The notes beneath the pieces are model-generated. The model saw nothing but the letters and a program-made list of their open reading frames with translations, had not been told where the DNA came from and did no database searches. Below, piece after piece: positions 4,743-12,366 of a DNA stretch of 15,741 nucleotides. Within the stretch, counting starts at the first letter, position 1; every line of letters begins with the position of its first letter. Source of the stretch: Methanosarcinaceae archaeon (GTDB lineage: Archaea > Halobacteriota > Methanosarcinia > Methanosarcinales > Methanosarcinaceae); contig JAUSPM010000025.1 of the NCBI GenBank assembly GCA_030655675.1, positions 1 to 15,741 on the forward strand. Reading direction: 5' to 3'. Position numbers and translations under genes: made by a program.

Positions 4743-6845
4743 ATGATGAAAAACATATCCGCTGGAAAATGGGATGAAAAATTTAAGATTTTTTTAAAGA
4801 AATACTACTGGAATGAAATTCTTCAACTTGCAAATGAGTATCCTGACCAGCGAAGCTTATTAGTTGATTTTTCCGATCTTGAGATGTTTGACCGTGAACT
4901 TGCAGATGAATTACTTGAAAATCCGGATGACGTAATACCTTCTGCAAAGCAGGCACTCCAGCAGATCGATCTTCCGATTGATGCATTGCTTGATGATGCA
5001 ACTGTTCAATTCATCAAAATCCCAAACAAAGTTCCAATCAGAGATATTCGAAGTGTACATCTTTTGAAATTCCTTGCGATCGAGGGAATGGTTCGAAAAG
5101 CCACGGATGTACGACCAAAGGTTTTAATCGCTGCGTATAAGTGTTTGAGATGTGAACATATCGTGTATATACCACAAGCAGGAAAGAAACTTTTTGAACC
5201 TTTTGAATGTGAAAATGAAACCTGTGGTAAAAAAGGCCCATTCGAGATGTTGGTTCGGGAATCCACACAAATTGATGCTCAAAGACTCCAGATCCAGGAA
5301 TCACCTGAAAACCTCAAAGGCGGGACACAGCCACAGAGTCTTGATATGGATGTTGAAGGTGCTCTTGTGGGTCATGCAACGCCCGGTACAAGAGTGATTG
5401 TGAACGGAACACTGCGTTCAATTTTACGGATAACAAAAGAAGGCAAATCACCATTTTACGACATTTACCTCCAGGCAAACTCGATCGAGTACATTGATAC
5501 CGAATTCAGTGAAATTGAGATCACACCCGAAGAGGAAGAGGAGATTCTCAAACTCAGCCGCGATCCACAAATTTACGATCATATCGTTAAATCAATAGCC
5601 CCATCGATCTATGGATACGAAGATATCAAGGAAGCACTTGCACTTCAATTATTTTCCGGAGTTCCAAAACATCTTCCTGATGGATCAAGAATACGTGGAG
5701 ATATCCACATATTACTCGTAGGCGATCCGGGTATTGCAAAAAGCCAGTTGTTGCGATATATGGTGAAACTTGCACCGCGTGGTGTATTTGCATCAGGTAA
5801 GAGTGCATCTTCAAGTGGTTTAACCGCCACAGCAGTAAAAGATGATTTTGGAGATGGTAGGTGGACACTTGAAGCCGGCGCACTTGTTATGGCAGATATG
5901 GGAATTGCTGCTATCGATGAGATGGACAAAATGCGAACCGAGGATAAAAGTTCCCTTCACGAAGCAATGGAACAACAAACCATCAGTGTTGCAAAAGCCG
6001 GGATATTGGCTACTTTAAGATCACGATGTGCATTGCTTGGTGCTGCAAATCCTAAATACGGACGGTTTGACCGCTACGAGGGAATTGCACCGCAGATCAA
6101 TATGGAGCCTGCACTCATGTCCAGATTCGATCTGATCTTTGTATTGATGGATATTCCTGATAAAGAGCGAGATCTAAAAATTGCCGAACATATCGTCAAA
6201 GCCCACCATGCAGGAGAAATGTCAGAACAAAGACTGCTGATCCCCGGTACAATGATCACAAAGGAAGATGTTGATTCAGAGATGCAGGTTGTTATGCCAC
6301 ATATCAATCCTGAGATCATGCGCAAATACATAGCATACGCCAAAAAGAATGTAGTTCCGGTACTTGAAGAAGATGCACGTAAACATTTGATCGATTTCTA
6401 CATGAACTTGCGTGTAAAAGGTGAAGGAAAAGATGCTCCTGTACCTGTAACTGCACGACAGCTCGAAGCGCTGGTACGAATTTCAGAAGCAAGTGCACGT
6501 GTAAGACTTAGTAACGTTGCCACACTTGAAGATGCAAAACGAACAACAAAGATTACGCTTTCATGCTTAAAACAGGTTGGAATAGACCCTGACACAGGAG
6601 CTTTTGATGTTGATGTACTCACATCCGGTACAAGCAAGAGCCAACGTACCAAGATTAAGATCATGAAAGATATTATCCGTAATGTAGCAAGCCGGCATTC
6701 CGGTGGTAAAGCGCCGCTTGAAGAGGTTTATGTAGAAGCCGAAGCCGAGAAGATAGATCGGGAACATGCAGAGAGTTTGATCGACAAAATGAAGCGGACA
6801 GGTGATCTGTTGATGCCTGATCCGACACACGTAAGGATTATTTAG
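4743..6845 (+). CDS. mcm: minichromosome maintenance (MCM) replicative DNA helicase
   Basis: This is a full-length archaeal MCM of 700 residues, the hexameric 3'-5' helicase that unwinds the chromosome at replication forks with GINS and Cdc45/RecJ-like partners. The N-terminal domain opens with the typical WDEKFKIFLKKYYWNEI and contains a zinc finger with C134, C137, C156 and C161. The AAA+ domain shows Walker A GDPGIAKS (327-334), Walker B AAIDEMDK (D392, E393), sensor 1 AANPKYGRF (N436) and the arginine finger SRFD (R461). Residues from about 625 form the C-terminal winged helix. A TAA directly precedes ATG 4743, fixing the earliest start. ATG 4746 is the alternative. Nothing appears missing or degraded. 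The mobile-element scars immediately upstream leave mcm with a very short private promoter region. Confidence 0.98.
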   Translation: MMKNISAGKWDEKFKIFLKKYYWNEILQLANEYPDQRSLLVDFSDLEMFDRELADELLENPDDVIPSAKQALQQIDLPIDALLDDATVQFIKIPNKVPIRDIRSVHLLKFLAIEGMVRKATDVRPKVLIAAYKCLRCEHIVYIPQAGKKLFEPFECENETCGKKGPFEMLVRESTQIDAQRLQIQESPENLKGGTQPQSLDMDVEGALVGHATPGTRVIVNGTLRSILRITKEGKSPFYDIYLQANSIEYIDTEFSEIEITPEEEEEILKLSRDPQIYDHIVKSIAPSIYGYEDIKEALALQLFSGVPKHLPDGSRIRGDIHILLVGDPGIAKSQLLRYMVKLAPRGVFASGKSASSSGLTATAVKDDFGDGRWTLEAGALVMADMGIAAIDEMDKMRTEDKSSLHEAMEQQTISVAKAGILATLRSRCALLGAANPKYGRFDRYEGIAPQINMEPALMSRFDLIFVLMDIPDKERDLKIAEHIVKAHHAGEMSEQRLLIPGTMITKEDVDSEMQVVMPHINPEIMRKYIAYAKKNVVPVLEEDARKHLIDFYMNLRVKGEGKDAPVPVTARQLEALVRISEASARVRLSNVATLEDAKRTTKITLSCLKQVGIDPDTGAFDVDVLTSGTSKSQRTKIKIMKDIIRNVASRHSGGKAPLEEVYVEAEAEKIDREHAESLIDKMKRTGDLLMPDPTHVRII

Positions 6846-6848
6846 TGA

Positions 6849-6860
6849 TTTTTCTTTTTT
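6849..6860 (+). terminator. T-rich archaeal terminator after mcm
   Basis: TTTTTCTTTTTT lies directly after the mcm stop (TAG at 6843-6845). Archaeal RNA polymerase terminates at such U-runs without needing a hairpin. It separates mcm from the next gene. Confidence 0.55.
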
Positions 6861-6903
6861 AGTGAAAATATTGTGGTTATATCGATATCAAGGAATTAAT
6901 TTT

Positions 6904-7932
6904 ATGAATTTTAAATCGAAAGTGTTTGTTTTAATAATCTTGATGATTATTGTATCGTTGTTTATTTTACCGGCATCTGCAGAAGCCAAGACAATCACTG
7001 TGGGTCATGGTGGATTGGCTGATTATGACAACTTCAAAGAAGCTGATTTTTGGGCAAACGATGGAGATACGATCGTTGTATTAAGTGGAACATATAATGA
7101 AAAAATAGAAATTCAAAGAAACGTCATATTAACTGCAAAATCTAAAAACCCGGAAGACACAATTCTCCAATCTACTGAAATTGATGGACCTACCATTCTG
7201 ATATGGGCACATGCAAACAATGTTACCATTGAAGGATTCACAATACGTGGATATGTCGATGATTCCGGAAAACAGTCGTATACCGGAATATCCTTGACAT
7301 CCGGTAGCAATATTGTTCGGAATAATATCATTGAAAACTATCGTTATGGTGGCATCTCTTTATCTACCGGTGGAAATACGATTTATGGGAATACGATTTC
7401 AAACACCGGAACCGGGATTGGATGTGGGGGATCAAGCCATAATCAAATTTATGATAATTTAATCATGAATAATCAGTATGGGATGAGATTTAGCGATACA
7501 TCATACAGTACAATTAAATCAAATCGTTTTATTGATAACGAAAAATTTGATGTGATATTCAATGGCGGTAAAGGTAACTTGATCTACAACAATATATTTA
7601 CCAATGTGAACAACGAGAATGCCGCTGAAAGAACAAATATTTGGAACGTGACCAAAAGAAAAGGTACAAACATAATCGGGGGAGATTCTCTTGGCGGAAA
7701 TTACTGGGCAGGCCCAAACGAGACAGGTTTTAGTCAAACGTGTGAGGATATAAACTATGACGGTTTCGCAGATGAGAAATACAAACTTAATTTCATGTCG
7801 TCAGATTACCTTCCGCTTGTAGCACCGGACGAAGAGGATGTTTCATCCGTGTTATTGAAAAACGAAGACGAAAGCTCACTGAAAAATATGTTTGTCTCTC
7901 TGCTAAATACATTGAGTAAACTCTTTAGTTAA
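6904..7932 (+). CDS. exported NosD/CASH-type parallel beta-helix protein
   Basis: From ATG 6904 (AAGGA at 6890-6894) the protein has 342 residues. A frame-extending GTG at 6862 would place 14 extra residues before the signal peptide and is less likely. Residues 1-27 form a signal peptide (MNFKSKVFVLIILMIIVSLF, then a cleavage region around ASA-EA). The middle, about residues 70-250, is built from right-handed beta-helix turns with N-x-I and G-N-x-I ladders (NNVTIEGFTIRG, NIVRNNIIENY, NTIYGNTISN, NQIYDNLIMNN), as in NosD/carbohydrate-binding CASH domains. The region towards the C-terminus carries GTNIIGGDSLGGNYW, GTGFSQTC-like and YLPL motifs common in methanogen cell-surface NosD-like proteins. 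Its likely place is outside the cell, possibly on the S-layer, and its ligand is unknown. There is no obvious transmembrane anchor at the C-terminus. Confidence 0.85.
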   Translation: MNFKSKVFVLIILMIIVSLFILPASAEAKTITVGHGGLADYDNFKEADFWANDGDTIVVLSGTYNEKIEIQRNVILTAKSKNPEDTILQSTEIDGPTILIWAHANNVTIEGFTIRGYVDDSGKQSYTGISLTSGSNIVRNNIIENYRYGGISLSTGGNTIYGNTISNTGTGIGCGGSSHNQIYDNLIMNNQYGMRFSDTSYSTIKSNRFIDNEKFDVIFNGGKGNLIYNNIFTNVNNENAAERTNIWNVTKRKGTNIIGGDSLGGNYWAGPNETGFSQTCEDINYDGFADEKYKLNFMSSDYLPLVAPDEEDVSSVLLKNEDESSLKNMFVSLLNTLSKLFS

Positions 7933-7958
7933 GTGAAAGTCAGTGACAACAGATTTCG

Positions 7959-7973
7959 GTGCACTTAGTGCAC
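7959..7973. other. small hairpin downstream of nosD-like gene
   Basis: GTGCAC, TTA, GTGCAC forms a 6-base stem with a 3-base loop 27 bases after the nosD-like stop. There is no T-run after it. It may be a transcript-end structure. Apart from this, 7933-8024 shows nothing I can interpret. Confidence 0.3.
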
Positions 7974-8024
7974 GGTATTGAAAGTGGAATGTAATAAAGC
8001 CGAGCATCCAAACTTTCATTCATT

Positions 8025-8080
8025 GTGAACCAATCTCTTCTACCGCTATGTAGCGAGGAAGGAGTCTTCGACTTCATTAA
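8025..8080 (-). mobile_element. solo, diverged IS200/IS605-type right end
   Basis: This segment begins GTGAACCA (8025-8032), continues with CTACCGCTATG and AGGAAGGAG..CTTC, and aligns with the ends at 4615-4670 and 14265-14320. On the minus strand it would read M-K-S-K-T-P-S-S-L-H-S-G-R-R, matching the related tail M-K-Q-E-A-T-S-L-P-H-S-G-R of the 14265 copy. It is more decayed than the 4615 copy, and no transposase body remains. Confidence 0.5.
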
Positions 8081-8166
8081 GATCAAATGGATTGGGTGTT
8101 TCTTACCGCAACTTCTCCATAGATGCTTAAATGGTTCAATTCACTTTACAATATTCAAAATGTCAA

Positions 8167-8215
8167 TATAAGGTCACAACCTTATAACTAATTGTAATAA
8201 GGCTCTATCCTTATA
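8167..8215. promoter_or_regulatory. two palindromes spaced 29 bases apart, likely operators
   Basis: TATAAGG/CCTTATA (8167-8173 and 8180-8186) and ATAAGG/CCTTAT (8197-8202 and 8209-8214) share the same stem with different 6-base centres. The copies start 29 bases apart, nearly three helical turns. They lie just before a truncated 15-codon frame starting at 8238, as expected for an autoregulated gene whose body was removed by the IS insertion. Confidence 0.5.
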
Positions 8216-8237
8216 ATTATGCTAAAGTGGTATCTCC

Positions 8238-8285
8238 ATGACAAACAATGAAATTTTTGCAGCTTTAATCGATGATCCGGTGTGA
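8238..8285 (+). pseudogene. truncated 5' end of an unidentified gene
   Basis: ATG 8238 opens a 15-codon frame (MTNNEIFAALIDDPV) ending in TGA about where TnpB-derived sequence becomes recognisable (from about 8269-8281). The paired palindromes upstream suggest it was a regulated gene, cut by a mobile element or deletion. It is too short to assign. Confidence 0.3.
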
Positions 8286-8388
8286 TTATCCAGCAGGACG
8301 AAACATGCCCGAATTAACGCCTGTGAAGATGTTCGTTGGAACATCAGTGAATAGCAGAAGGAGGCTGCCGTCTTGTAGACGGGGGTAG
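8269..8388 (+). pseudogene. C-terminal remnant of TnpB (IS200/IS605 family accessory nuclease)
   Basis: A 39-codon frame ends at the TAG in 8386-8388 and reads ...NMPELTPVKMFVGTSVNSRR..., then a basic tail. This is characteristic of the C-terminal end of archaeal TnpB proteins, where the last codons overlap the guide-RNA hairpin and the element's right end. All catalytic RuvC regions are missing. It is a dead remnant whose 3' end structure is nonetheless intact. Confidence 0.65.
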
Positions 8389-8393
8389 TTCAC
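8368..8393 (+). mobile_element. intact right end of IS200/IS605-type element
   Basis: A perfect hairpin CCGTCT-TGT-AGACGG (8368-8382) is followed by GGGTAGTTCAC, ending at 8393. This is the standard right-end form of tnpB elements and the scaffold end of their guide RNA. The bases after 8393 would be the guide if it is still transcribed. Confidence 0.65.
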
Positions 8394-8468
8394 ATTATGT
8401 CGGGTGGCTTTTTGGAGTTTTGCTTGGGATCTTGTTGAAATGAATTTGTTTGATTTTTCATGCAATTG

Positions 8469-8616
8469 CAGGAACACGCCGCCGCTTCGCGCCGGATGGA
8501 TGTTTTTAAATCTAAACTGTTCGTTTCAACCCCAACTCATAATATCGCTGCCAAAACCCCATTCGATAGACCGTTTTCAATATTGGATGTCGGAAGACAT
8601 ACACGACACCGGTTCA
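8469..8616 (+). repeat. element A, copy 2 (full length)
   Basis: This copy matches copies 1 and 3 from CAGGAACACGCCGCCG through AAACTGTTCGTTTCAA, and copy 3 further through TTCGATAGACC, TTCAATATTG and ACACCGG-TTCAA. Insertions and deletions between copies are not multiples of three, arguing against coding sequence. Its right edge coincides with the stop codon of the ATPase gene at 8614. Confidence 0.7.
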
Positions 8617-9921
8617 ATTTTCAAGCAGCCAGTACCACAACGGCACGTAACGTAACACCTTTTCCTCAACAATTTCTTCGTGGAAAAAGTCTGAAGTTAT
8701 GATCGTACCTTTTGAAAGGTTAAAATAGTTCAATCCTTCAACCAGACCCCTGACCTCACGGGACCTTGTTTCGGGATCTGAAACATCGAAACACACCTGA
8801 ATCAACTCACTGGCTTCCAGACCATCCTTTATCACAAAATCCACCTCATAGCCTTTTGCATTTTGCCAGTAATACATTTCACGATTTGACCGCTTAAGCT
8901 GCAGGAATACCAGATTTTCATACATCTGTCCAAGATTGTCTGAAAAACGGAAAGAAACGGCATTGATCATGCCAGTGTCTACACAATACAATTTTTTGGG
9001 CTTATTGATCTGTTTTTTTATTGAATGATCATAATGTGAAACTGAGAATAGCAAGAACGCATCTTCCAGATATGACAGGTAATTGATAATGGCATCCGTA
9101 CTAAGAGACGTATAATTTGCGAACAATCTCCGCAGTGAATTAAATGTATGGGGTTTTGCAATGTTTGATATGCAAAATATACTTAACTGCTTGAAAATCT
9201 GGGAATTGCGTATATTGAAACGGGAAATTATGTCCCGAAATATTATGTCGTCAAAATACGATTGAAGTAATTCCCTTTGCCCTAAATCCGGATAATATAT
9301 GACTTCGGGAAACCCACCATTTTCCAAATATTCATTAAACATCTTTTTAACCGATGTCTTTTTTTTAGAATATTGCAGGGTTTCCAATTGGTACATTATC
9401 CCATGCTGATCCATGTATTCAGAGAAACTGAACGGAAACATTCGGGTCGTGATGTGCCTTCCGGTTAACAGAGAGGATATATCATGCGATAATAATGATG
9501 CATTGGAACCACTGACCACGATCTTGATATTTTCATGTTTGTCGTAAGTGCTCTTTGCCCATTTTTCCCAATCAGGCATGTTCTGGATCTCATCCAAAAA
9601 CAAGTACAATTTATAATTATCAGAGTTTTCATGAAACTCGTTGAACGTTTCGATCAGTAACTGAAGTTCATCGCCATTTAATGGCTGAAGCCTGTCATCA
9701 TCAAGATTAATGTATAATATATTTGATTTAGGTATGCCTGAGTCTAGCAGTTCAGATATCAATTGAAACATATAATAGGTCTTACCGCAGCGCCTTACAC
9801 CTAATATATCCACAATGTGTGGACTGCTGAGGTTTATATCGCGCTGTCGTTTTTGAAATTGTGGCAGTTGTCGTTCCTGCCATTCAACAAAAACGTGTTT
9901 TAATTTGTTTTTTGTATCCAT
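8614..9921 (-). CDS. AAA_14/DUF4143 family ATPase
   Basis: This 435-residue protein combines an N-terminal AAA+ ATPase domain with a C-terminal DUF4143 (restriction-endonuclease-like) domain. Walker A is GVRRCGKT (41-48) and Walker B is LFLDE (D110, E111). VVSGSNASLL (135-144) and the GRHITTRMFPFSFSEY block (154-169) are family hallmarks, as are GGFPEV (202-207) and YLSYLEDAFLLF (281-292). The nuclease-like region has YYWQNAKGYEVDFVI (350-364), but the later ExK position reads LIQVCFDV, so activity is doubtful. Biological roles of these archaeal ATPases are unsettled, and links to mobile DNA and toxin-like systems have been proposed. Palindromes at 9954-10006 lie in its promoter region. Its stop codon abuts element A. 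The gene is intact. Confidence 0.93.
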   Translation of the reverse strand: MDTKNKLKHVFVEWQERQLPQFQKRQRDINLSSPHIVDILGVRRCGKTYYMFQLISELLDSGIPKSNILYINLDDDRLQPLNGDELQLLIETFNEFHENSDNYKLYLFLDEIQNMPDWEKWAKSTYDKHENIKIVVSGSNASLLSHDISSLLTGRHITTRMFPFSFSEYMDQHGIMYQLETLQYSKKKTSVKKMFNEYLENGGFPEVIYYPDLGQRELLQSYFDDIIFRDIISRFNIRNSQIFKQLSIFCISNIAKPHTFNSLRRLFANYTSLSTDAIINYLSYLEDAFLLFSVSHYDHSIKKQINKPKKLYCVDTGMINAVSFRFSDNLGQMYENLVFLQLKRSNREMYYWQNAKGYEVDFVIKDGLEASELIQVCFDVSDPETRSREVRGLVEGLNYFNLSKGTIITSDFFHEEIVEEKVLRYVPLWYWLLEN

Positions 9922-9953
9922 AAAAGGTCATATTGGCATCAGGATTAATAAAC

Positions 9954-10006
9954 TTATCGTTTATAGATGATAAATTTATATGATTTTATCGAGTATATAC
10001 GATAAA
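9954..10006. promoter_or_regulatory. palindromic operator-like region upstream of ATPase gene
   Basis: A perfect TTTATCG/CGATAAA palindrome with 8-base centre occupies 9985-9991 and 10000-10006. Another TTATCGTTTATA at 9954-9965 pairs with the same right arm with one mismatch. The AT-rich AAATTTATATG between them could be the TATA box of the minus-strand ATPase gene. The layout suggests repression of that gene. Confidence 0.4.
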
Positions 10007-10038
10007 CTCAATCGCTTATTCTGTTGTGAGCCACCCCT

Positions 10039-10070
10039 TCACTTGTCAATTGGACCAGAATTACAAGTGA
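10039..10070. other. 8-base inverted repeat between divergent genes
   Basis: TCACTTGT (10039-10046) and ACAAGTGA (10063-10070) are perfect inverted copies with a 16-base centre, located between the divergently transcribed ATPase and helicase genes, 89 bases before the helicase ATG. It could be an operator for the helicase gene or a decayed element end. Confidence 0.35.
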
Positions 10071-10158
10071 CTCATGAGAATGAATCGTTTCAATGTAAAG
10101 TATAAGGATGAAGATTAGGTCATATTTTCAAAAGAACAATATTTAAAATAGTTAATGT

Positions 10159-12264
10159 ATGTTAACCATAAATCAATCAAAGAATGAGAAATACGCGATA
10201 TATGATGATAGGACAATGATGAGCACAAAAAAAGAATCACCGACCGGTGTGAGTTTAGATACAAAACAGACTCAGGCCATCCAGAACCTTGATGGACCAA
10301 TGCTCATTCTTGCATCCGCAGGCACAGGTAAAACCCGAACACTCATGGCAAAGGTCGCAGCATTACTTGACAGCTCTGTACCTACCAATGAGATAATGCT
10401 TGTTACATTCACCAACAAGGCAGCAAACGAAATGAAATCACGTCTCATTGCCATGGAATATGATATCCGTGATATGTGGGTCGGAACATTTCACAACATA
10501 TGTAACCGCATCCTTCGGGATAATTATTCTAAGATTCCGGGGCTCAATTCAAAATACACGATCATTATGCCGGATGATTGCCTGAAAAATATCAAGCTTA
10601 TCATCAAAAACATGGAACTCGAAGATGACGATCTAAAACCCAAGGATGCCTTAGAGATCATCTCATTTGCAAGAAATGCCATGCAATATGATCCTGCACA
10701 TAAATTCCTTGATAACATCGAATATTCAATCGCTGATGTGATAGAATCTAAATTCCCAAAACATCAGGAATACATCAAGCTGATCCAGAAAATACATAGC
10801 GAGTATCATGCAATGAAACTTAGCAACAACGTCGTTGATTTCGATGATATGCTGGTATATGCACTATACATCTTATACACAAATGAAGCTGTTCGGCAAA
10901 AGTATGAACGGCAATTCGAATATATCCTCGTTGATGAATACCAAGACACAAATAATGTCCAGGCAGCATTGATAAGACAACTTCGAAAGAACAATTCAAA
11001 TATAACCGTGGTTGGTGATGAAGCACAGGCAATATACGAATGGCGAGCTGCCACACCCGGACATATCCTTGGATTCCGGTACGCATTTGAAGGAACCAGG
11101 ATTATAATCCTTACACAAAATTATCGTTCAACCCCACAAATAATCAATGCTGCAATCGCATCAATTAACCACAATACAATCCGACTTGAAGAAAAACAGA
11201 TGAATGCGACTCTGGATGATGGCGAATTACCAACGGTTTCCATACATGCAAACATCTACGACGAACTTGAATCTATCGCCGATCAAATATATGCTCATAT
11301 CAAAAACGGCACCACACCTAACAAGATAGCAGTACTTGCACGAACATTTCAAATGAATAGGGTGGGCATACACCATGTCCTCGGCAGGCGACTACTCTCA
11401 TACGGGATACAGTATGTGGTATTTGGTGGAAATGACCTGTTTGATACAAAACATATGCGTGACTTCATTGCATTTTTAGAACTCACCTACAACCCCCAGA
11501 ACATGATTGCATGGGAGCGTATTCTTGGTATACTGCCGGGAATTGGCCCAAAAACTGCAAAAACTATAATTTCACATCTTCAAAATGAGCCGGGCAAGCG
11601 CCTTATCGATATACCACTAAAAGGTGCAAAAACAAAAGAATCCATTCGATTGCTGGATAATGCATTGACCGAAGCCAAAACCCGTGCACAGCAACCGAAT
11701 GCATCCATGATGGACTATCTTGAACCATTTTTGGAACTATATAAATTGTCCCCTTTAGCAAAAGAAGAAGATTACAAAATACGGGTAAAGGAACTCGAAG
11801 AGACCATGAAGGAACTAAACGATATGCCCATCGATGAGTTCTTACACGAGGTCCAGCTCAAAGGAATCAATAAGGCAAATAAAGCAAACGTACCTGATGA
11901 CCATGTCACCATATCCACGATACATCAAGCCAAGGGTCTTGAATGGGATGTTGTCCACATAGCCGGTTGTAATGAGGATATCCTGCCACATTATCGGTCG
12001 ATTATGGGCGAAAACGTGGTGGACGATTCAGTCGAACGTGAGAACAAAGACGAATCCGATATTATGATTGGAACCAATCCAATCGAAGAAGAACGCCGAC
12101 TGTTCTACGTGGCTGTTACCCGGGCAAAGAAGATACTTAAACTTACAATGAGCGAAACGACTCCATGGGGTGAGCCATTATCCCCCAGCAGGTTTGTTCT
12201 GGAAGTCCATGAGACGGACCCGAATGCATTCAAATTCGATTCAAGTGATTTCTTCTCTATGTGA
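10159..12264 (+). CDS. UvrD/PcrA-like superfamily 1A DNA helicase
   Basis: This protein of up to 701 residues has the complete SF1A motif set: Q motif LDTKQTQAIQN (33-43), Walker A ASAGTGKT (52-59), motif Ia VTFTNKAANEM (82-92), Walker B ILVDEYQDTN (D259, E260), motif III VVGDEAQAIYEWRAA (284-298), motif IV LTQNYRST (318-325), motif V TISTIHQAKGLEWD (584-597) and motif VI EEERRLFYVAVTRAK (643-657). It should unwind DNA 3' to 5' in repair or replication restart. The 2B region contains helix-hairpin-helix-like GILPGIGPKTAK. ATG 10159 has no clear ribosome binding site. ATG 10216 or 10219, just after AGGAC, is a good alternative and trims a non-conserved leader of about 19 residues. Motif III has E-A where bacterial UvrD has D-D. 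A short diverged copy of part of this gene (codons around motif VI) occurs at 13814-13867. Confidence 0.95.
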   Translation: MLTINQSKNEKYAIYDDRTMMSTKKESPTGVSLDTKQTQAIQNLDGPMLILASAGTGKTRTLMAKVAALLDSSVPTNEIMLVTFTNKAANEMKSRLIAMEYDIRDMWVGTFHNICNRILRDNYSKIPGLNSKYTIIMPDDCLKNIKLIIKNMELEDDDLKPKDALEIISFARNAMQYDPAHKFLDNIEYSIADVIESKFPKHQEYIKLIQKIHSEYHAMKLSNNVVDFDDMLVYALYILYTNEAVRQKYERQFEYILVDEYQDTNNVQAALIRQLRKNNSNITVVGDEAQAIYEWRAATPGHILGFRYAFEGTRIIILTQNYRSTPQIINAAIASINHNTIRLEEKQMNATLDDGELPTVSIHANIYDELESIADQIYAHIKNGTTPNKIAVLARTFQMNRVGIHHVLGRRLLSYGIQYVVFGGNDLFDTKHMRDFIAFLELTYNPQNMIAWERILGILPGIGPKTAKTIISHLQNEPGKRLIDIPLKGAKTKESIRLLDNALTEAKTRAQQPNASMMDYLEPFLELYKLSPLAKEEDYKIRVKELEETMKELNDMPIDEFLHEVQLKGINKANKANVPDDHVTISTIHQAKGLEWDVVHIAGCNEDILPHYRSIMGENVVDDSVERENKDESDIMIGTNPIEEERRLFYVAVTRAKKILKLTMSETTPWGEPLSPSRFVLEVHETDPNAFKFDSSDFFSM

Positions 12265-12366
12265 TACATATCTGACTAATTGGTGACATAGCCCTCCGTC
12301 TGCAAACCTGCATCAAAATCCACTGATAGTTTAGATCCGGTCACCTAACGTTTATGTGACTTCAAT

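Noticed and set aside
4615..8393. Composite transposon carrying mcm
   Set aside because: IS200/IS605 elements move as single strands without terminal inverted repeats, and the ends here have different degrees of decay. Independent insertions are the simpler explanation.
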